Source: Tetracladium setigerum (taxonomy: Eukaryota > Ascomycota > Leotiomycetes > Helotiales). From it: 64,000 nt of DNA. The notes under the pieces were generated by a model. That model was not told the origin of the DNA, did no database searches, and saw only the letters and a list, made by a program, of their open reading frames with translations. Positions 45,501 through 54,835 of this stretch are shown piece by piece (position 1 is the stretch's first letter; each line of letters opens with the position of its first letter). Made by a program: the position numbers and the translations under genes. Location: the NCBI GenBank assembly GCA_031472005.1, contig PZJY01000008.1:558001-622000 (forward strand), written 5' to 3'.

Positions 45501-48500
45501 GACTGTGCATTTGTCCTCTGGATTTTGACCGGATCGACCTTTCTTACCTGGCACATCTTGTGGCTGACAATTCCGTTTGTGCTTTGTGCAATTGGTGCAT
45601 CTTTCGTCAAATGGGTACACTCCATCGCAGACTCCCTTGTATTTCAGACACATTGCGCATTTCTCCTCAGGTTGTTGTTGTTTCTTTTCGGGTGCATCTT
45701 GTGGTTGACAGTCTCGCCCGTTCTTTAAGCAGTTGGTGCATTTTTCATCAAATGGGTACACTCCATCGCAGGCTCCCCTGTTCTTCAAACACGCCTTGCA
45801 TTTGTCATCAGGGTTTTGGGCATTCCTTGGGGCGCGTCGTTTCCTTGGAGTAGATGATGATTCTCCAATTTCTGTTGTGGGCGACTTTCGTTTAGGCATT
45901 TCGACTTGTTCTTTTGAGGTCTTTGTCGGTTTGTCGGTTTGTCGGTTTGTCGATTGAGTATTTTGTTGATCCCGTCTGACGAGGAAGAACCTCGAGCGAG
46001 TTCCAGTGCCAAGACCCCCGTCTCTTTCGTCACTTATGGGATTTTCATTCACTCCTTCTTCATCTTCATCATCATCATCTTCTTCTTCTTCTTCATTATC
46101 TTCTTCTCCCATATTTTCATCATCTTCAGGAATGAAGAGTGGTTCATCGTCCTCCAAGTCCTGATGGGCCTGTTCTTCGATAATTTCATCGTCTTCATCA
46201 ACAGCGTTCCTCGCATGTCCATTATCGTCGTCTCGTCTCTCATAGTCACTGTCTCCACTGTCTGAGCTGGACTGTTCCACTCCTTCATTGTCTCTGGGCG
46301 AGAACTCAGGTTCGTGTATCCTATTTTGTCGGCTTGGTTCATCTTGTTCATCATCCATTCCTTCCCCATCCTCTATTCTTGCTCCTGAGACTCGAATCAC
46401 TTTGTTCTTCTCTGGATCCAGGATTCTGTAGATTGATTCACTTTCACAGCGCATGAAGTATCCCATCCACCCCCTTGGTCCATGAATTTTAGTCCCTCTC
46501 CTTTCTGGCGGTATCGTTACATATGCTCTGCTCCCCCAAATCCGTTCTCCAGTTAGATTTGGCTTTATGCCATGGACTAGCTCAAATGAGGTTTTCCTGG
46601 TCTTTAGTGCTCTCGTTGGCGTTCGATTTTTGATCCAAACCGCATGTCTCCATGCTTCTGGCCAAAGCTTTTCTGGTGCTGTGCAATTTCTCATCATCTC
46701 ATCTGACAACCCTTCGATGATACGTCGTATTTTCTGAGGTAGTGAGTGTTCTTGCATCATTGCTGCTGCTCTCTCTCTTTCTGTTCGCCATCCTCGTTCT
46801 CTGACTCCATTTTGATTATGGGCGTATGCGGCGGTTGGCTCCATTTCAGTGCCTTGTTCTTCACACCATCTGACTGTTTCATTGGTAAAGAACTCATTAT
46901 CTCCTCTCAGTCTTCGTATGACAGTTCCTTGGGTTGTTTGTATCTTTTGAAGCATGTTTCGCAGTTTTTCTCCTACGTTGTCCCCTGCCTTAAGTTCTTC
47001 AACCCATGTGTAACGTGTCGCTTCATCGATGACTCCTAAGAATCTTTTTGTTCCGTTGTATCCGGTGAGACCATATGGTCCCCATGTGTCTACATGTACC
47101 AAGTCACCAAGTCGCTCGAATTTTCGTCTTGCTGGTTCTCTTGGGATTTGATTGACTGCTCGTGTAGTCGCACACACAGGACAGACTGTTCTGAGTTTTG
47201 TTCTTATTTGCCCATCTGTAAGATTCATTCCTTCACTTACTCTGAGCAATCTCCTCATGTTTTCGAAACCCATGTGTCCAAGTCTGCGGTGCCATTTCCA
47301 GACAGGGTCGTTGAAATCAATAATTGCCATAACCAACTGGTCTTTGAAGTTCTGTGGTTCGCTTTCGTTGTCTTGTGAATACATAATTTCCCTGACGTCC
47401 ATGAGATACATCCCATCGGTTTCTTTTGCCTCCGTCAGAACTTCTCCATGTTCTGTTTCGATAGTTATCATTCTGTTGTTCCACACTCCATGCAATTTTC
47501 CGTATGTTGCAAGAGCTGATTGCGAGATTATATTGCATCTTGCTTTGGGAGCATAGGCAACTCGACTGAGTTCAACAATAACAATTTCGTTGTTTGGAGT
47601 GAGCAGTCCTATTTCCGCTAAGCCACCTCCACATATTTCCATTGACGTATCATTATCAGCCGTTGCAACTTGAAGATCAAATTTGATAAACTTTTTAAAC
47701 CATTTGGTGTGATTCAAAACGTGTGTGTTGGCTCCTCCATCTAAGATCCAATCTGTGGATTTGATGGTCGATACATCATTATTCGTTAGCATTAGTGCTG
47801 AGCAATTTTCCGTCTTTGTATCAGTTTCTGGAAGAACGATTTGTTGAGCTTTTGAATTTCGAATACAGAGACTAGCTACATCATGACCAAGTGTTCCATC
47901 GTCCTTCTTCAAGATATCTTCTTCTGTATGTCCCATTCCATCATGTTTCCCACTGCTCAGACTGATCTGTTGTATTTCATCAGCCTGAGTTTGTGTTTGC
48001 ATGTGGTGATGAGGCTTACATTTTTCGATCATCTCAAAGAATTCGGAGGTGTTGATTTGAGTCATGGCAGCAATTCTCTTGAACGGTTTCGAAGGTGTCT
48101 TGTTTTCGTCATTCTTGAACTGTCCTGAGGTTTTCTTTAGTTCTGGATGAGTTTCCCAACATCTGTCTTCGGTGTGCCCAGTTTTGTTGCAAGTTGAACA
48201 TTGTTTTTTCTTCAATTCCGGATGTGCGACCCAACATTTTTCTTCTGTGTGCCCGGTTTTGTTGCATGCTTCGCAATGTTTGTTCTTCTTCTCTGGATGT
48301 CTTCCATCAACCACCAGTGCCCGATTGCTAGTTCGTTGTTTCAGATCCGACTCAAACGTGAGAAGTCGAGTTGTAAGGCTAGTGAGACTCATCGCAGCTG
48401 GGTCGAAATCTCTCATGAAGTGGTATTGGTCAACAAAAGCATGATACGCTGGGGTAAGTCCTCTGATGATCTTAGAGATAACTTGTGGATCAGAACAAGA

Positions 48501-49175
48501 TCCATGAGCATCGATGATGTCTTGTCGAACCATCTCAATTTCATTGAGATATTGTTGGATATCCTTACAGTTGGAAAGTCGGATACTTTCAAAGTTGTTA
48601 ATGGCTATTTCCTGAGCTCGGACATCACTCATTTTGTACTGTGTTTTGATGTATAACCATGCTTCGTAAGCTGTTATGAAGGTGTGAAGTTTTCCACGAA
48701 TTAGAGGGTCCACCCAAGCAACGAGGAGTGCCTTCGCTTGGTGTGTTTTCTTGTAATATTCCTCGTAATTTTCGCAGTGGTATTTGTATAGTGCGAGTGA
48801 GCTGCTGACATCAAGCTTTCCAAGGTCGATCGACGATTCGCTGACCCTGAGTTGTTCGATTTCTGCTGGAAGAAGTGATTGTCGACCTCGACGAGTTCTC
48901 CGTTCGTCCTTTGTTTCGGTGCTGCTGCTTCCGATTCCGGTCTCTTCTTTCTCTTTGCCCTTGGAGTCTTTCTTTGGAAAGAAGTTGTCCCATAGTGGCA
49001 TTTCACAGGGTTCAACGTCTCCGCAGATGTAATCCCATAGTCCTTTGGCTTGAGCCACTGCTTGGAAGTCTCTAACGAAACGATTGAAATTTTGTTGTCC
49101 TTTCAGGACTTGGAGGTCCACTCCTGTGCCTTCAGCACTGAAGTTCTTCGTGATACTGTTGTTGAGTGAACTCAT
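42561..49175 (-). CDS. Gag-pol polyprotein with seven-fold zinc-cluster insert
   Basis: 2204 aa, uninterrupted. In order: Gag-like region (about 1-290); two CCHC zinc knuckles (Cys301 onward); protease with DGGA at Asp479, where D[S/T]G is usual; pre-integrase with His629; integrase core with Asp696, Asp759 and Glu793; an acidic disordered region near 1030-1080; seven Cys clusters of form CX2CX6CX5-9CX2CX6-8C (1126-1454); a second acidic/basic disordered region; reverse transcriptase with Asp1870-Asp1871; and RNase H near 2035-2110. Fungal copia polyproteins are usually about 1300-1600 aa, so the insert explains the extra length. The start is the first ATG, 18 nt after the primer site. All of Gag and Pol is in one frame, so no frameshift is needed. 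Confidence 0.95.
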   Translation of the reverse strand: MSSLNNSITKNFSAEGTGVDLQVLKGQQNFNRFVRDFQAVAQAKGLWDYICGDVEPCEMPLWDNFFPKKDSKGKEKEETGIGSSSTETKDERRTRRGRQSLLPAEIEQLRVSESSIDLGKLDVSSSLALYKYHCENYEEYYKKTHQAKALLVAWVDPLIRGKLHTFITAYEAWLYIKTQYKMSDVRAQEIAINNFESIRLSNCKDIQQYLNEIEMVRQDIIDAHGSCSDPQVISKIIRGLTPAYHAFVDQYHFMRDFDPAAMSLTSLTTRLLTFESDLKQRTSNRALVVDGRHPEKKNKHCEACNKTGHTEEKCWVAHPELKKKQCSTCNKTGHTEDRCWETHPELKKTSGQFKNDENKTPSKPFKRIAAMTQINTSEFFEMIEKCKPHHHMQTQTQADEIQQISLSSGKHDGMGHTEEDILKKDDGTLGHDVASLCIRNSKAQQIVLPETDTKTENCSALMLTNNDVSTIKSTDWILDGGANTHVLNHTKWFKKFIKFDLQVATADNDTSMEICGGGLAEIGLLTPNNEIVIVELSRVAYAPKARCNIISQSALATYGKLHGVWNNRMITIETEHGEVLTEAKETDGMYLMDVREIMYSQDNESEPQNFKDQLVMAIIDFNDPVWKWHRRLGHMGFENMRRLLRVSEGMNLTDGQIRTKLRTVCPVCATTRAVNQIPREPARRKFERLGDLVHVDTWGPYGLTGYNGTKRFLGVIDEATRYTWVEELKAGDNVGEKLRNMLQKIQTTQGTVIRRLRGDNEFFTNETVRWCEEQGTEMEPTAAYAHNQNGVRERGWRTERERAAAMMQEHSLPQKIRRIIEGLSDEMMRNCTAPEKLWPEAWRHAVWIKNRTPTRALKTRKTSFELVHGIKPNLTGERIWGSRAYVTIPPERRGTKIHGPRGWMGYFMRCESESIYRILDPEKNKVIRVSGARIEDGEGMDDEQDEPSRQNRIHEPEFSPRDNEGVEQSSSDSGDSDYERRDDDNGHARNAVDEDDEIIEEQAHQDLEDDEPLFIPEDDENMGEEDNEEEEEDDDDEDEEGVNENPISDERDGGLGTGTRSRFFLVRRDQQNTQSTNRQTDKPTKTSKEQVEMPKRKSPTTEIGESSSTPRKRRAPRNAQNPDDKCKACLKNRGACDGVYPFDEKCTNCLKNGRDCQPQDAPEKKQQQPEEKCAMCLKYKGVCDGVYPFDERCTNCTKHKRNCQPQDVPGKKGRSGQNPEDKCTVCLDRKLHCDGMYPFNERCTSCTKNGSLCYPQGVDGKRKPQNKDEKCKACFKTGAVCDGNPPFEDRCTVCKTIGRICEPQNAPERYIQPKAIRCRRCRSRALNCDLNNPCTNCKEAGSTCDYGTEPLSRKQNPEEAKCVHCTANYLTCDDGRPCKHCTKQGLQWCKWSINDSTAEWYAVSDAAKAKVAESWDDNVCIPCQEWYLTRRGPKPDCKGKPCTTCTSRKYNIWCHFSQPGNKVIKYIIDDKEHVEQLRQQHRDRYNTAKTTKSKEDESGPVDSNEEDDVLDGDLEDAQDDNTKNKQKRKAKRTHFEKNLEYHDDDSDDDSGNDQGNKSNWNLTSSQRQQTTQDSSSRGDTQAQENHGQDSEQQNDSREGYQESRGDDEWGEFHSSFLEEDEDQSFYSLPDNNVTDKANLTGDITEGRHESDTWQRYADQLNSLNCSITNLATNPDPSTRKEAMSSLDAEKWKAAEQDEYQSLILNKTWDVVERHPTQHILTGKWVYKRKLGADGQVNRYKARFVARGFQQIHGIDFEETFASVVKHTSYRILFALSVTYGWHCHQLDVKTAFLHGNIEEIIFVEPPEGYPEKDGKVLQLRKALYGLKQAPRQWNKVFKEAARKLGWSQLESDPAVFKHPDKSLILAIWVDDILVFGPQEKEIIKAKGEFKTLFQMTDMGKCEYFLGMQVKITENSIILHQATYIQQMLNHFGLNDIPTRRTPIDPSRKYMANKGKPASKDFLKRYQEMVGKTIYLSTITRPEISFVIGKWSRYMSNPSVDHMEGLEWLFGYLKGSTHLGIEFDRRTLQGISGMVDSDYGGCLDTYRSTTGWIFMMAGGPISWSSKRQSSVSTSSCQAEYVAGSEAAKEAMWLRQLMKEIVGTYNISPTGNDIKTITIEIDNNSAMKLMKNPGFHARTKHIAIRHHFIREQVEAGTIALQRVDTQNNIADILTKGLPRPRFEELRKKIGVRNICEIEENQDSGEC
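42567..42574 (-). other. Polypurine tract of the copia element
   Basis: In element sense CAGGGGAG sits directly before the 3' LTR, where plus-strand DNA synthesis should start. It also codes for part of the polyprotein's last residues. Confidence 0.7.
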
Positions 49176-49192
49176 GTTGGTAGATTTGATTT

Positions 49193-49206
49193 TCTGACTC
49201 TTAATC
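49193..49206 (-). other. Primer-binding site, tRNA-Lys(CUU) half-molecule type
   Basis: In element sense GATTAAGAGTCAGA follows the 5' LTR with no gap. Its complement, UCUGACUCUUAAUC, has the form of a tRNA-Lys(CUU) anticodon arm (stem UCUGA, loop CUCUUAA, then UC), not a tRNA 3' end with CCA. This suggests a primer made from a tRNA cut in the anticodon arm, as known for Drosophila copia with tRNA-iMet. Confidence 0.6.
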
Positions 49207-49393
49207 TGTTGAAGTTGTAAAGTCTTGATTGAGTTATCGACTGTCTCTCTAGAGGAGTCCTACCGACTCTATATAGAGATATTCATAAAGAATACTTCTA
49301 AGACTAAAAACATCTAGATATAACAAAGGAGATAAAGGACTCTTAGATACCTTTATCTTATAATAAAGGATTCTGCCGAAAGCAGATTCAACA
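49207..49393 (-). repeat. 5' LTR of the copia element
   Basis: 187 bp, which I read as base-for-base identical to 42380-42566. It should carry the element's promoter. Confidence 0.95.
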
Positions 49394-49398
49394 AGCCC
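49394..49398. repeat. Target-site duplication, copy 2 (AGCCC)
   Basis: Second copy of the 5-bp duplication flanking the retrotransposon. Confidence 0.95.
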
Positions 49399-51902
49399 TT
49401 TTCTACGGGAATTTTCGTCTTGTGCTTCAGTTGCCTGAGCTCGAAGAGGATTGCAACCTCAACGACATCTCGGAGAAACCCGTCGTGCCTAAAATCCATG
49501 CCCATATAAGCCAGCTCGGTGATCAGCCAGGGCAAGAACATCACCTCTCCAATACTTTGGCGCTTCAGGAAAGATGTTACATTGAATGGATTCTCGGCAA
49601 TCGATCGGAGGCGAGCAACTTCCTTTGCCTGAAGGTCAAGGAAGAATTTCTCACTGACGCCCATATCTTCCAAGATTTTGATTAATTGGCGATTCAGGAA
49701 GAGAGGGAGGGACGATATGCGGACTCGCAGATCTCAAGATCATTTGATGTTGAGCCATCAAATTTGATCATGGATGGGCGGAGACAAATAGCATCACCAT
49801 GAAGACGAGTATCCAGAGCAAGCATTCCCTTAGCACCTAGACAAGCAGTGTTAGAACGTGTGAAGGCACCGGTGTATTCCGTCCAGGAAGAGGAATGGGG
49901 GACCTATGCCATTTTGAAAATAATTTGGGCTGATTTTTCAATCATTTTGGCTAGAGTTGGAAGGAATCCGTGCTACAAGAAATCAGACTTGGGACATACC
50001 TCGATATCGAATTTGGAAGCAGGTTGGTTTTGAAAGGTGCTTTCGCTTGAGCGCATCGCAAATCTTTTCCATGACCGCAACAGAAATGGTTCCGACGCCG
50101 TCGCTAAAGACCCTATCATTTCTCTCAACGTCCTTGATTGTCTTGTAAGATTTGATGCTGATGGTGGTCGGGGTATCGGAAAAGGCTTGACCAATTCTTG
50201 CAGCACATTTTGCCGGTGAGAAAATATTGCTAAAGTCACCTAACTCTCGAATCACCACACGATCCCACAACAAACTTCCCTCAAAAATGAAGGGAGCCAT
50301 GAACCAGCAGGTTTGCATACGGAGCGACGAATGCGAAAATCCGAGGAACTCGTAATGACGGCCAGCAATGTCGAGGCCTCCGTCAAGAATCTTTTTGAAT
50401 CTTCCTTGGAAGATGCGGTCATGAGAAGCTTTGAAGCTTTGACGGACAGGGGAGGCATCTTCATCAGATAGCTGCACACGGAGGAAGTAGTCATGGTGTT
50501 CTGGATACTTTCGTAGGACCCTGTTATTGGTCTCGAGTTCTGGGCCTCCAAGAAATAGGCCGGCTGGAGTTATCTTGACTCTGTGGATGAGGACCACGTT
50601 GCCATTCGAGGATGCTTCCGAAGCATCATATGACAACCCTGTTGTTTGTCCAAACCCATCTTGCTCCATGACGGACATTCGCAAGATGTCCTCTTTCACA
50701 GCAGCTTGTTCGTTAGTTTTCAGCAATTCGATCAAGACATTCGTCTCGAATTCAGAAGCATCTACTTCAAAGGAGGGATAATCAATCTGACTGAAGAGCT
50801 TGCAGATAGTGTTAACACAAATAGTTTCCCCGGAACGTTCAAAGATTTTCTCGATCTCCGGAATCAGCTTAATGACCGTTGAAGGCAGTAGATAGTTGTT
50901 CTGAGCTAGCTTTTGAATCTGAAAAGCAACCGGGAAAGGAAGTTGAAGGCTGTTGCTAGCCAATGCGCGTTCGAGTTTCTTAAAATGTGAGCTGTACGAT
51001 TCAGCAGGCATTCTGACGCGAAGGTACCGATTGATGACTTGGAGATGTGAAATACGAGACAGCTCCCGGATTCGAGCGCGGTAGTCTCCACCGCCAACCA
51101 AATCTGGAAGCATCAGATGGTAGACCAGACAATTTCCGGCGATGGGTTCATGAAGTTCGTCAAGAAATGGAATTCGATGTCTATCGGGCCCAGTGCGCCG
51201 GTTTTGTTGCATCTGGCGAGGGAGCTGGAGTTGCAGCATGAGATTTTCAAGAGGTTGAATGATCTTCTCAAACATGCGAGGAGGCTCCTTCAGAGAAATG
51301 ACCAATGAGCCAGGGCTGGCTTGAGCTACAACTTCGAGTACCGAGTTGTATCGAAAATCGATTCGCTTCCCCGAGTCCAGGTTCAATATCATGCTTCTCT
51401 GCCCAAACTTCGCTGTGCCCCTAACCTCCCAGATTGCTTGAGGAACAAACACAAGTTCTCTGTTAACATAAGACCATGTGCCGCAGGAGATTCCACTTGT
51501 AACGAAGATTACGGGCTCAAAGTGTGTCTTTGGGTTTGCTCCCTTGACCACGTGTCTGTCTTTTTCTTCTTTCTCCAGACCACGGAGTACAGTCAAATCT
51601 GGTTCGTTGGTAGATTTTTCGAAATAAATAGGCTGGCCCAAGAATTTCAGGAGATTTCGAGTTCGAGAAGGCCTTCCACCAGCTCTTCCAGCCTTTCCTG
51701 CCTGCGGTCGAGTTTGGCCATGTTGGACGAGAAACACTTCAGCTTCTTTGACGTGAAGGAAGGTAAGATAAGCGATGGTCTTGTCCGTGTGCTTGGTCCA
51801 ATGTATACTCTTGATTGAAAGAGCTTGGAGATGTGGTTTCAAGAAATTGTCGAGAACCTTGAACGTCGCTTGCCTCGGAACGTTGCGTACCTGAACCTCC
51901 AT
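49394..51902 (-). pseudogene. RNA-dependent RNA polymerase, 5' part (interrupted gene)
   Basis: Exon 1 is 50000-51902 (634 codons plus one base), followed by a 163-nt intron and an exon from 49836 that runs into the retrotransposon. It starts MEVQVRNVP with an RRM-like N-terminal segment, then the RdRP region (FSDGVGTIS, CFQIRYRG, KGMLALDTRL, DLEICES). These motifs belong to cellular RdRPs of the SAD-1/Rdp1 kind; the exact paralog cannot be fixed without a tree. A run of three C (49709-49711 on the + strand as GGG) breaks the frame; four would give AYRPLPLFLNRQ, as in the family. Without the element, the exons add to 3639 nt including that base, a multiple of three. A transcript from its own promoter would run into the 5' LTR before the catalytic motif. 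Confidence 0.9.
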
Positions 51903-52744
51903 GATGCCGAACCGGTGACTTCGAGGCTAGTAGCCAAACTGACTATTCGCGCAAAAAGGGCGACAAGTGAATTTCGCGGTCTGAAGGGTGAAGCAGCAGT
52001 CGATGTAACATGGAAGAGAACTGCCTCTTTCTCCGCTCGAGAAATGTTCTGGTGAACTTGGCGACCAATTGGAGATTGTGCGACGTAGAATACTCGTAGA
52101 TCGGAAGCCCTGCGATCAAGATTACAACGAAACTCGTTTCATGATCACCGAATTTGTCTAAATGGTTGGATTTCGAGATACCTCAGCTATGGGTCAAGTT
52201 CCATGCCAAAATGTACGTTTATTGATTCCCGTTTGCAAGTTTTGTCCGAGGAATGAGGCCTCCATCGCGAGGCTGTCTTTGGGGCAGTTCACGTGACTAC
52301 ACCTGTACACCACCCTCGGCGCTAGCCGTCTTACGTTCTACCTCTATTCAACCTCCTTAAACTTCAAGATGACTTTATTTGCTAGGACGTACCTAGATAG
52401 GTAGGTAGGTATCTCATGTTTGAGTTATCTTTGTGCTAAAAATATAATTCTGCTGGCGACTCGTTTTGCGTTCTCTTGCTCCACACAAAAACAGTAATCA
52501 CATGATATGATATAATTTGACAACGGGGGAGGCAGTTTTCTATATTTACCTAAATGATAAATGAAGTGCTAAATACCTACCTAAGTACCTACTTCAGCTA
52601 GATAGTGCTCCACCTAGAATACTTATCTAGATACGCAATATATGTCATAGATGGGTACCAATGCCACTTCAAAACCGATGCTTTGCTATGATAACAAAAC
52701 CTATCTAAAACACACAAAAACATATATACCCAAAACGAAACGCC

Positions 52745-52778
<34 letters not shown>

Positions 52779-52917
52779 CCCCCACATCACCACAAAACAA
52801 AATATATGTGCTACGTTTCTCTCAAAAATCGGACCAAAGTAAATGTGTATATATATTCAAAACCCAACCCAAACCCAATGGTTGTAAGACCTGTACTGTA
52901 ATCTGTACTCTGGAAAT
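51903..52917. other. Intergenic region with microsatellite
   Basis: No gene. It holds the RdRP promoter side, TAGGTAGGTAGG at about 52399-52411, several CCTACCTA words to 52600 and an (AT)n(AC)n microsatellite at 52745-52778. Confidence 0.6.
52745..52778. repeat. (AT)n-(AC)n microsatellite
   Basis: About 12 AT units followed by about five AC units. Confidence 0.9.
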
Positions 52918-54835
52918 CTAAGCAACACCCGTACTACCACTCGGACCACCCGACCTCCCCAATAAACTCTCCGCCTCTACCCCGGCATCAGCAGCATCAG
53001 ACTCCTCACTCTTCCTCTTCAACTTCTTCTCCTTCTTCCGCTTCACCCTCCTCCCCGGCACAGGCATAATATCGCCATCAGCAGTAACGTAAGTACTCTC
53101 AGGAGTATTCCAGTCCTCTTCCTCTCCACTATCACTCTCTTCCTCATCCCCATCTCTCCCATGCTGCTCCAAAACATCCCTCAAAGCCTCCTCTCTCATC
53201 TTCTTGATCTTAATCCAATTATAAGCCGCAATAGCACCAATAGTGACGAACAAACCGGATATGTTGATTGGTGTTAGCGCGTCGCCGAAGACGATGCCGG
53301 CGGCGGAGATGGTGACGACCTCTTTGAAGATACCGGCGATGGAGAGAGTGACGACGGATGTTCGTTGGAGAAGGGCGAATTCGGATGCGGTCATTAGGAA
53401 GGCGATTACACCGGGGAAGAGTAAGATGAGGGGCCGAGAACAGGGCCTTTCTTTTCAACGAGCGTTTCTAGACCGGCGAAGAGACCGGAAAATCCTTCGA
53501 CGGGGATGGCGATTGTGAAAAGGCTGACGAACATGACGGGTGCTAGGTAGAAGATTGAGGAGAAGGGGTTTGAAGTGGCTGGGTTGCGAAGGAGGAGGAT
53601 TTGAGTTAGACCCCAGCGGAAGCCGGAGAAGAAGGCGGCGGAGATGACAAGGATGAAACCGAGTGTTGAGAAGGATACTTCACCTGCGACCATCATTATT
53701 ACGCCGCCGGTCATGGTGGCTATGATGGCTACGAGACGCCAGGAGGGGATTTCGAGGCGGAAGGCGAAGGCGAAGAGGAGGACGAAGGCGAGGGAGGAGG
53801 ATTTACACATTGCTAAATGAGGAGGGGAGAGTTAGTTGTGTATTTATGAAGATACAAAAATAGGGTGGGAAAAGAGGGATATGACATACTGTAGAATGTG
53901 AGGGAGATGTATTTCAGGGACATGTTTCCTAAACCGATATCCAATCCAGTGGCCATTCCGCAAGGACCGATTCTTGTAAAATAGAAGAGTTTCGACATCA
54001 AGGGTTTCTTGCTCTCCAGTTTGTGTTGCGCGGGATCTACATCTTCAGATTGATCGTTGTGAGGATTGGTAATGGAGTCGTATCGAGGTCGGAATTGGGG
54101 GAGACATAGTAGAACAAGTGATGAGAGGGTAAATTGGACCACCATGTGTCCGGAGGTTGTGAAGAGAGGGAAATGGAAATCGAGATGCTCGGGTGAGAAC
54201 ATCCATTTGTTGTACTGGGGTTTATTAGCTATAGGATTGGATTGGAAATTGGTGAGACATACGAGGGATATCGACAACGAGAATATATACCACAGTCCGA
54301 TCAAGATGCCGTTGATTAGCATGTCCTTCAGTACGTGTCCATCAGCCTCCTTCTTCTCCTCTGCTGTAACCATCTCTGCTCCCGCTATTCTGTGGTCAAG
54401 TAGAGTATTGGATTCCTTCCGTCTCCGCCGTTTTCCTCTGTCCTTGCCCGTCAGACCGGTCTCTTCATCGTCTTGTAATTCATCATCGCTCAGTTCGTCC
54501 AACTCGAAATCCTCGCTGCTGCTCATATCGTCGTCCTCTCCGTCCTTGCTCGTATGCAACTTGGAATCCTCATGACCCTCCAAACCCAGGCTATTCCTTC
54601 TATCGGGCGATCTCCCTTTCTGAGACGAATCCAGCGATTTCATCAAGCTGTTTGTCCGCCGCCTCTGTCCATCCATCTTCCCGTCTGCTGTCAGCGCAGC
54701 AATGGCTGTATCGGGGTCCTGGATGAGGTCTTCGTTGGGGCGCGTTGATTCGGGGCCGGGTATTGGAGATGATGACTGGGAGGTTGAAGCTGTTGGAGCA
54801 GCTCCATCATCTCCATCTGTTTTCAAGTTCCCCAT
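52918..54835 (-). CDS. Triose-phosphate/nucleotide-sugar transporter family membrane protein (frame break)
   Basis: Exons are 54263-54835, 53890-54214 and 52918-53812, about 597 aa. A long acidic, Ser-rich N-tail (about 165 residues) precedes ten predicted helices of the drug/metabolite transporter fold. Family signs are SLYNKWMFS at the first helix, GLDIGLGNMSLKYISLTFYTM, then ALLQRTSVVTLSIAGIFKEV. The C-tail is acidic then basic. It resembles the SLC35C2/Ymd8 branch of the TPT family, in Golgi or ER membranes; the substrate is unproven. The first intron (48 nt) is a multiple of three and is spliced to give ISL|YNKW. At 53430-53433 a run of four G (C in sense) breaks the frame; five would give GPLILLFPGVIAF. 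Probably intact in reality. Confidence 0.82.

Larger units (their letters stand above)
42380..49393 (-). mobile_element. Ty1/copia LTR retrotransposon, full length, recent insertion
   Basis: A 7014-bp element on the minus strand. It is bounded by 187-bp LTRs that I read as identical, with TGTTGAA...TTCAACA ends and a 5-bp target duplication. The order is 5' LTR (49207-49393), primer site (49193-49206), one gag-pol frame (42561-49175), purine tract (42567-42574) and 3' LTR (42380-42566). The domain order protease, integrase, reverse transcriptase, RNase H defines Ty1/copia. Identical LTRs and an intact frame point to a very recent, possibly still active insertion. It lies in the same orientation as the RdRP gene it interrupts. 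Confidence 0.97.

Noticed and set aside
42561..49175. Many open frames of 60-190 codons overlapping gag-pol on both strands
   Set aside because: They are shadows of the single 2204-codon frame, often low-complexity reflections of its acidic and Cys-rich repeats.
40875..51902. Treating the two RdRP halves as separate genes
   Set aside because: They join exactly in frame when the element and one target duplicate are removed, and together give one full-length RdRP.
54066..54575. 169-codon open frame antisense to the transporter gene
   Set aside because: Mirror of the acidic, Ser-rich N-tail of the transporter; no domain of its own.
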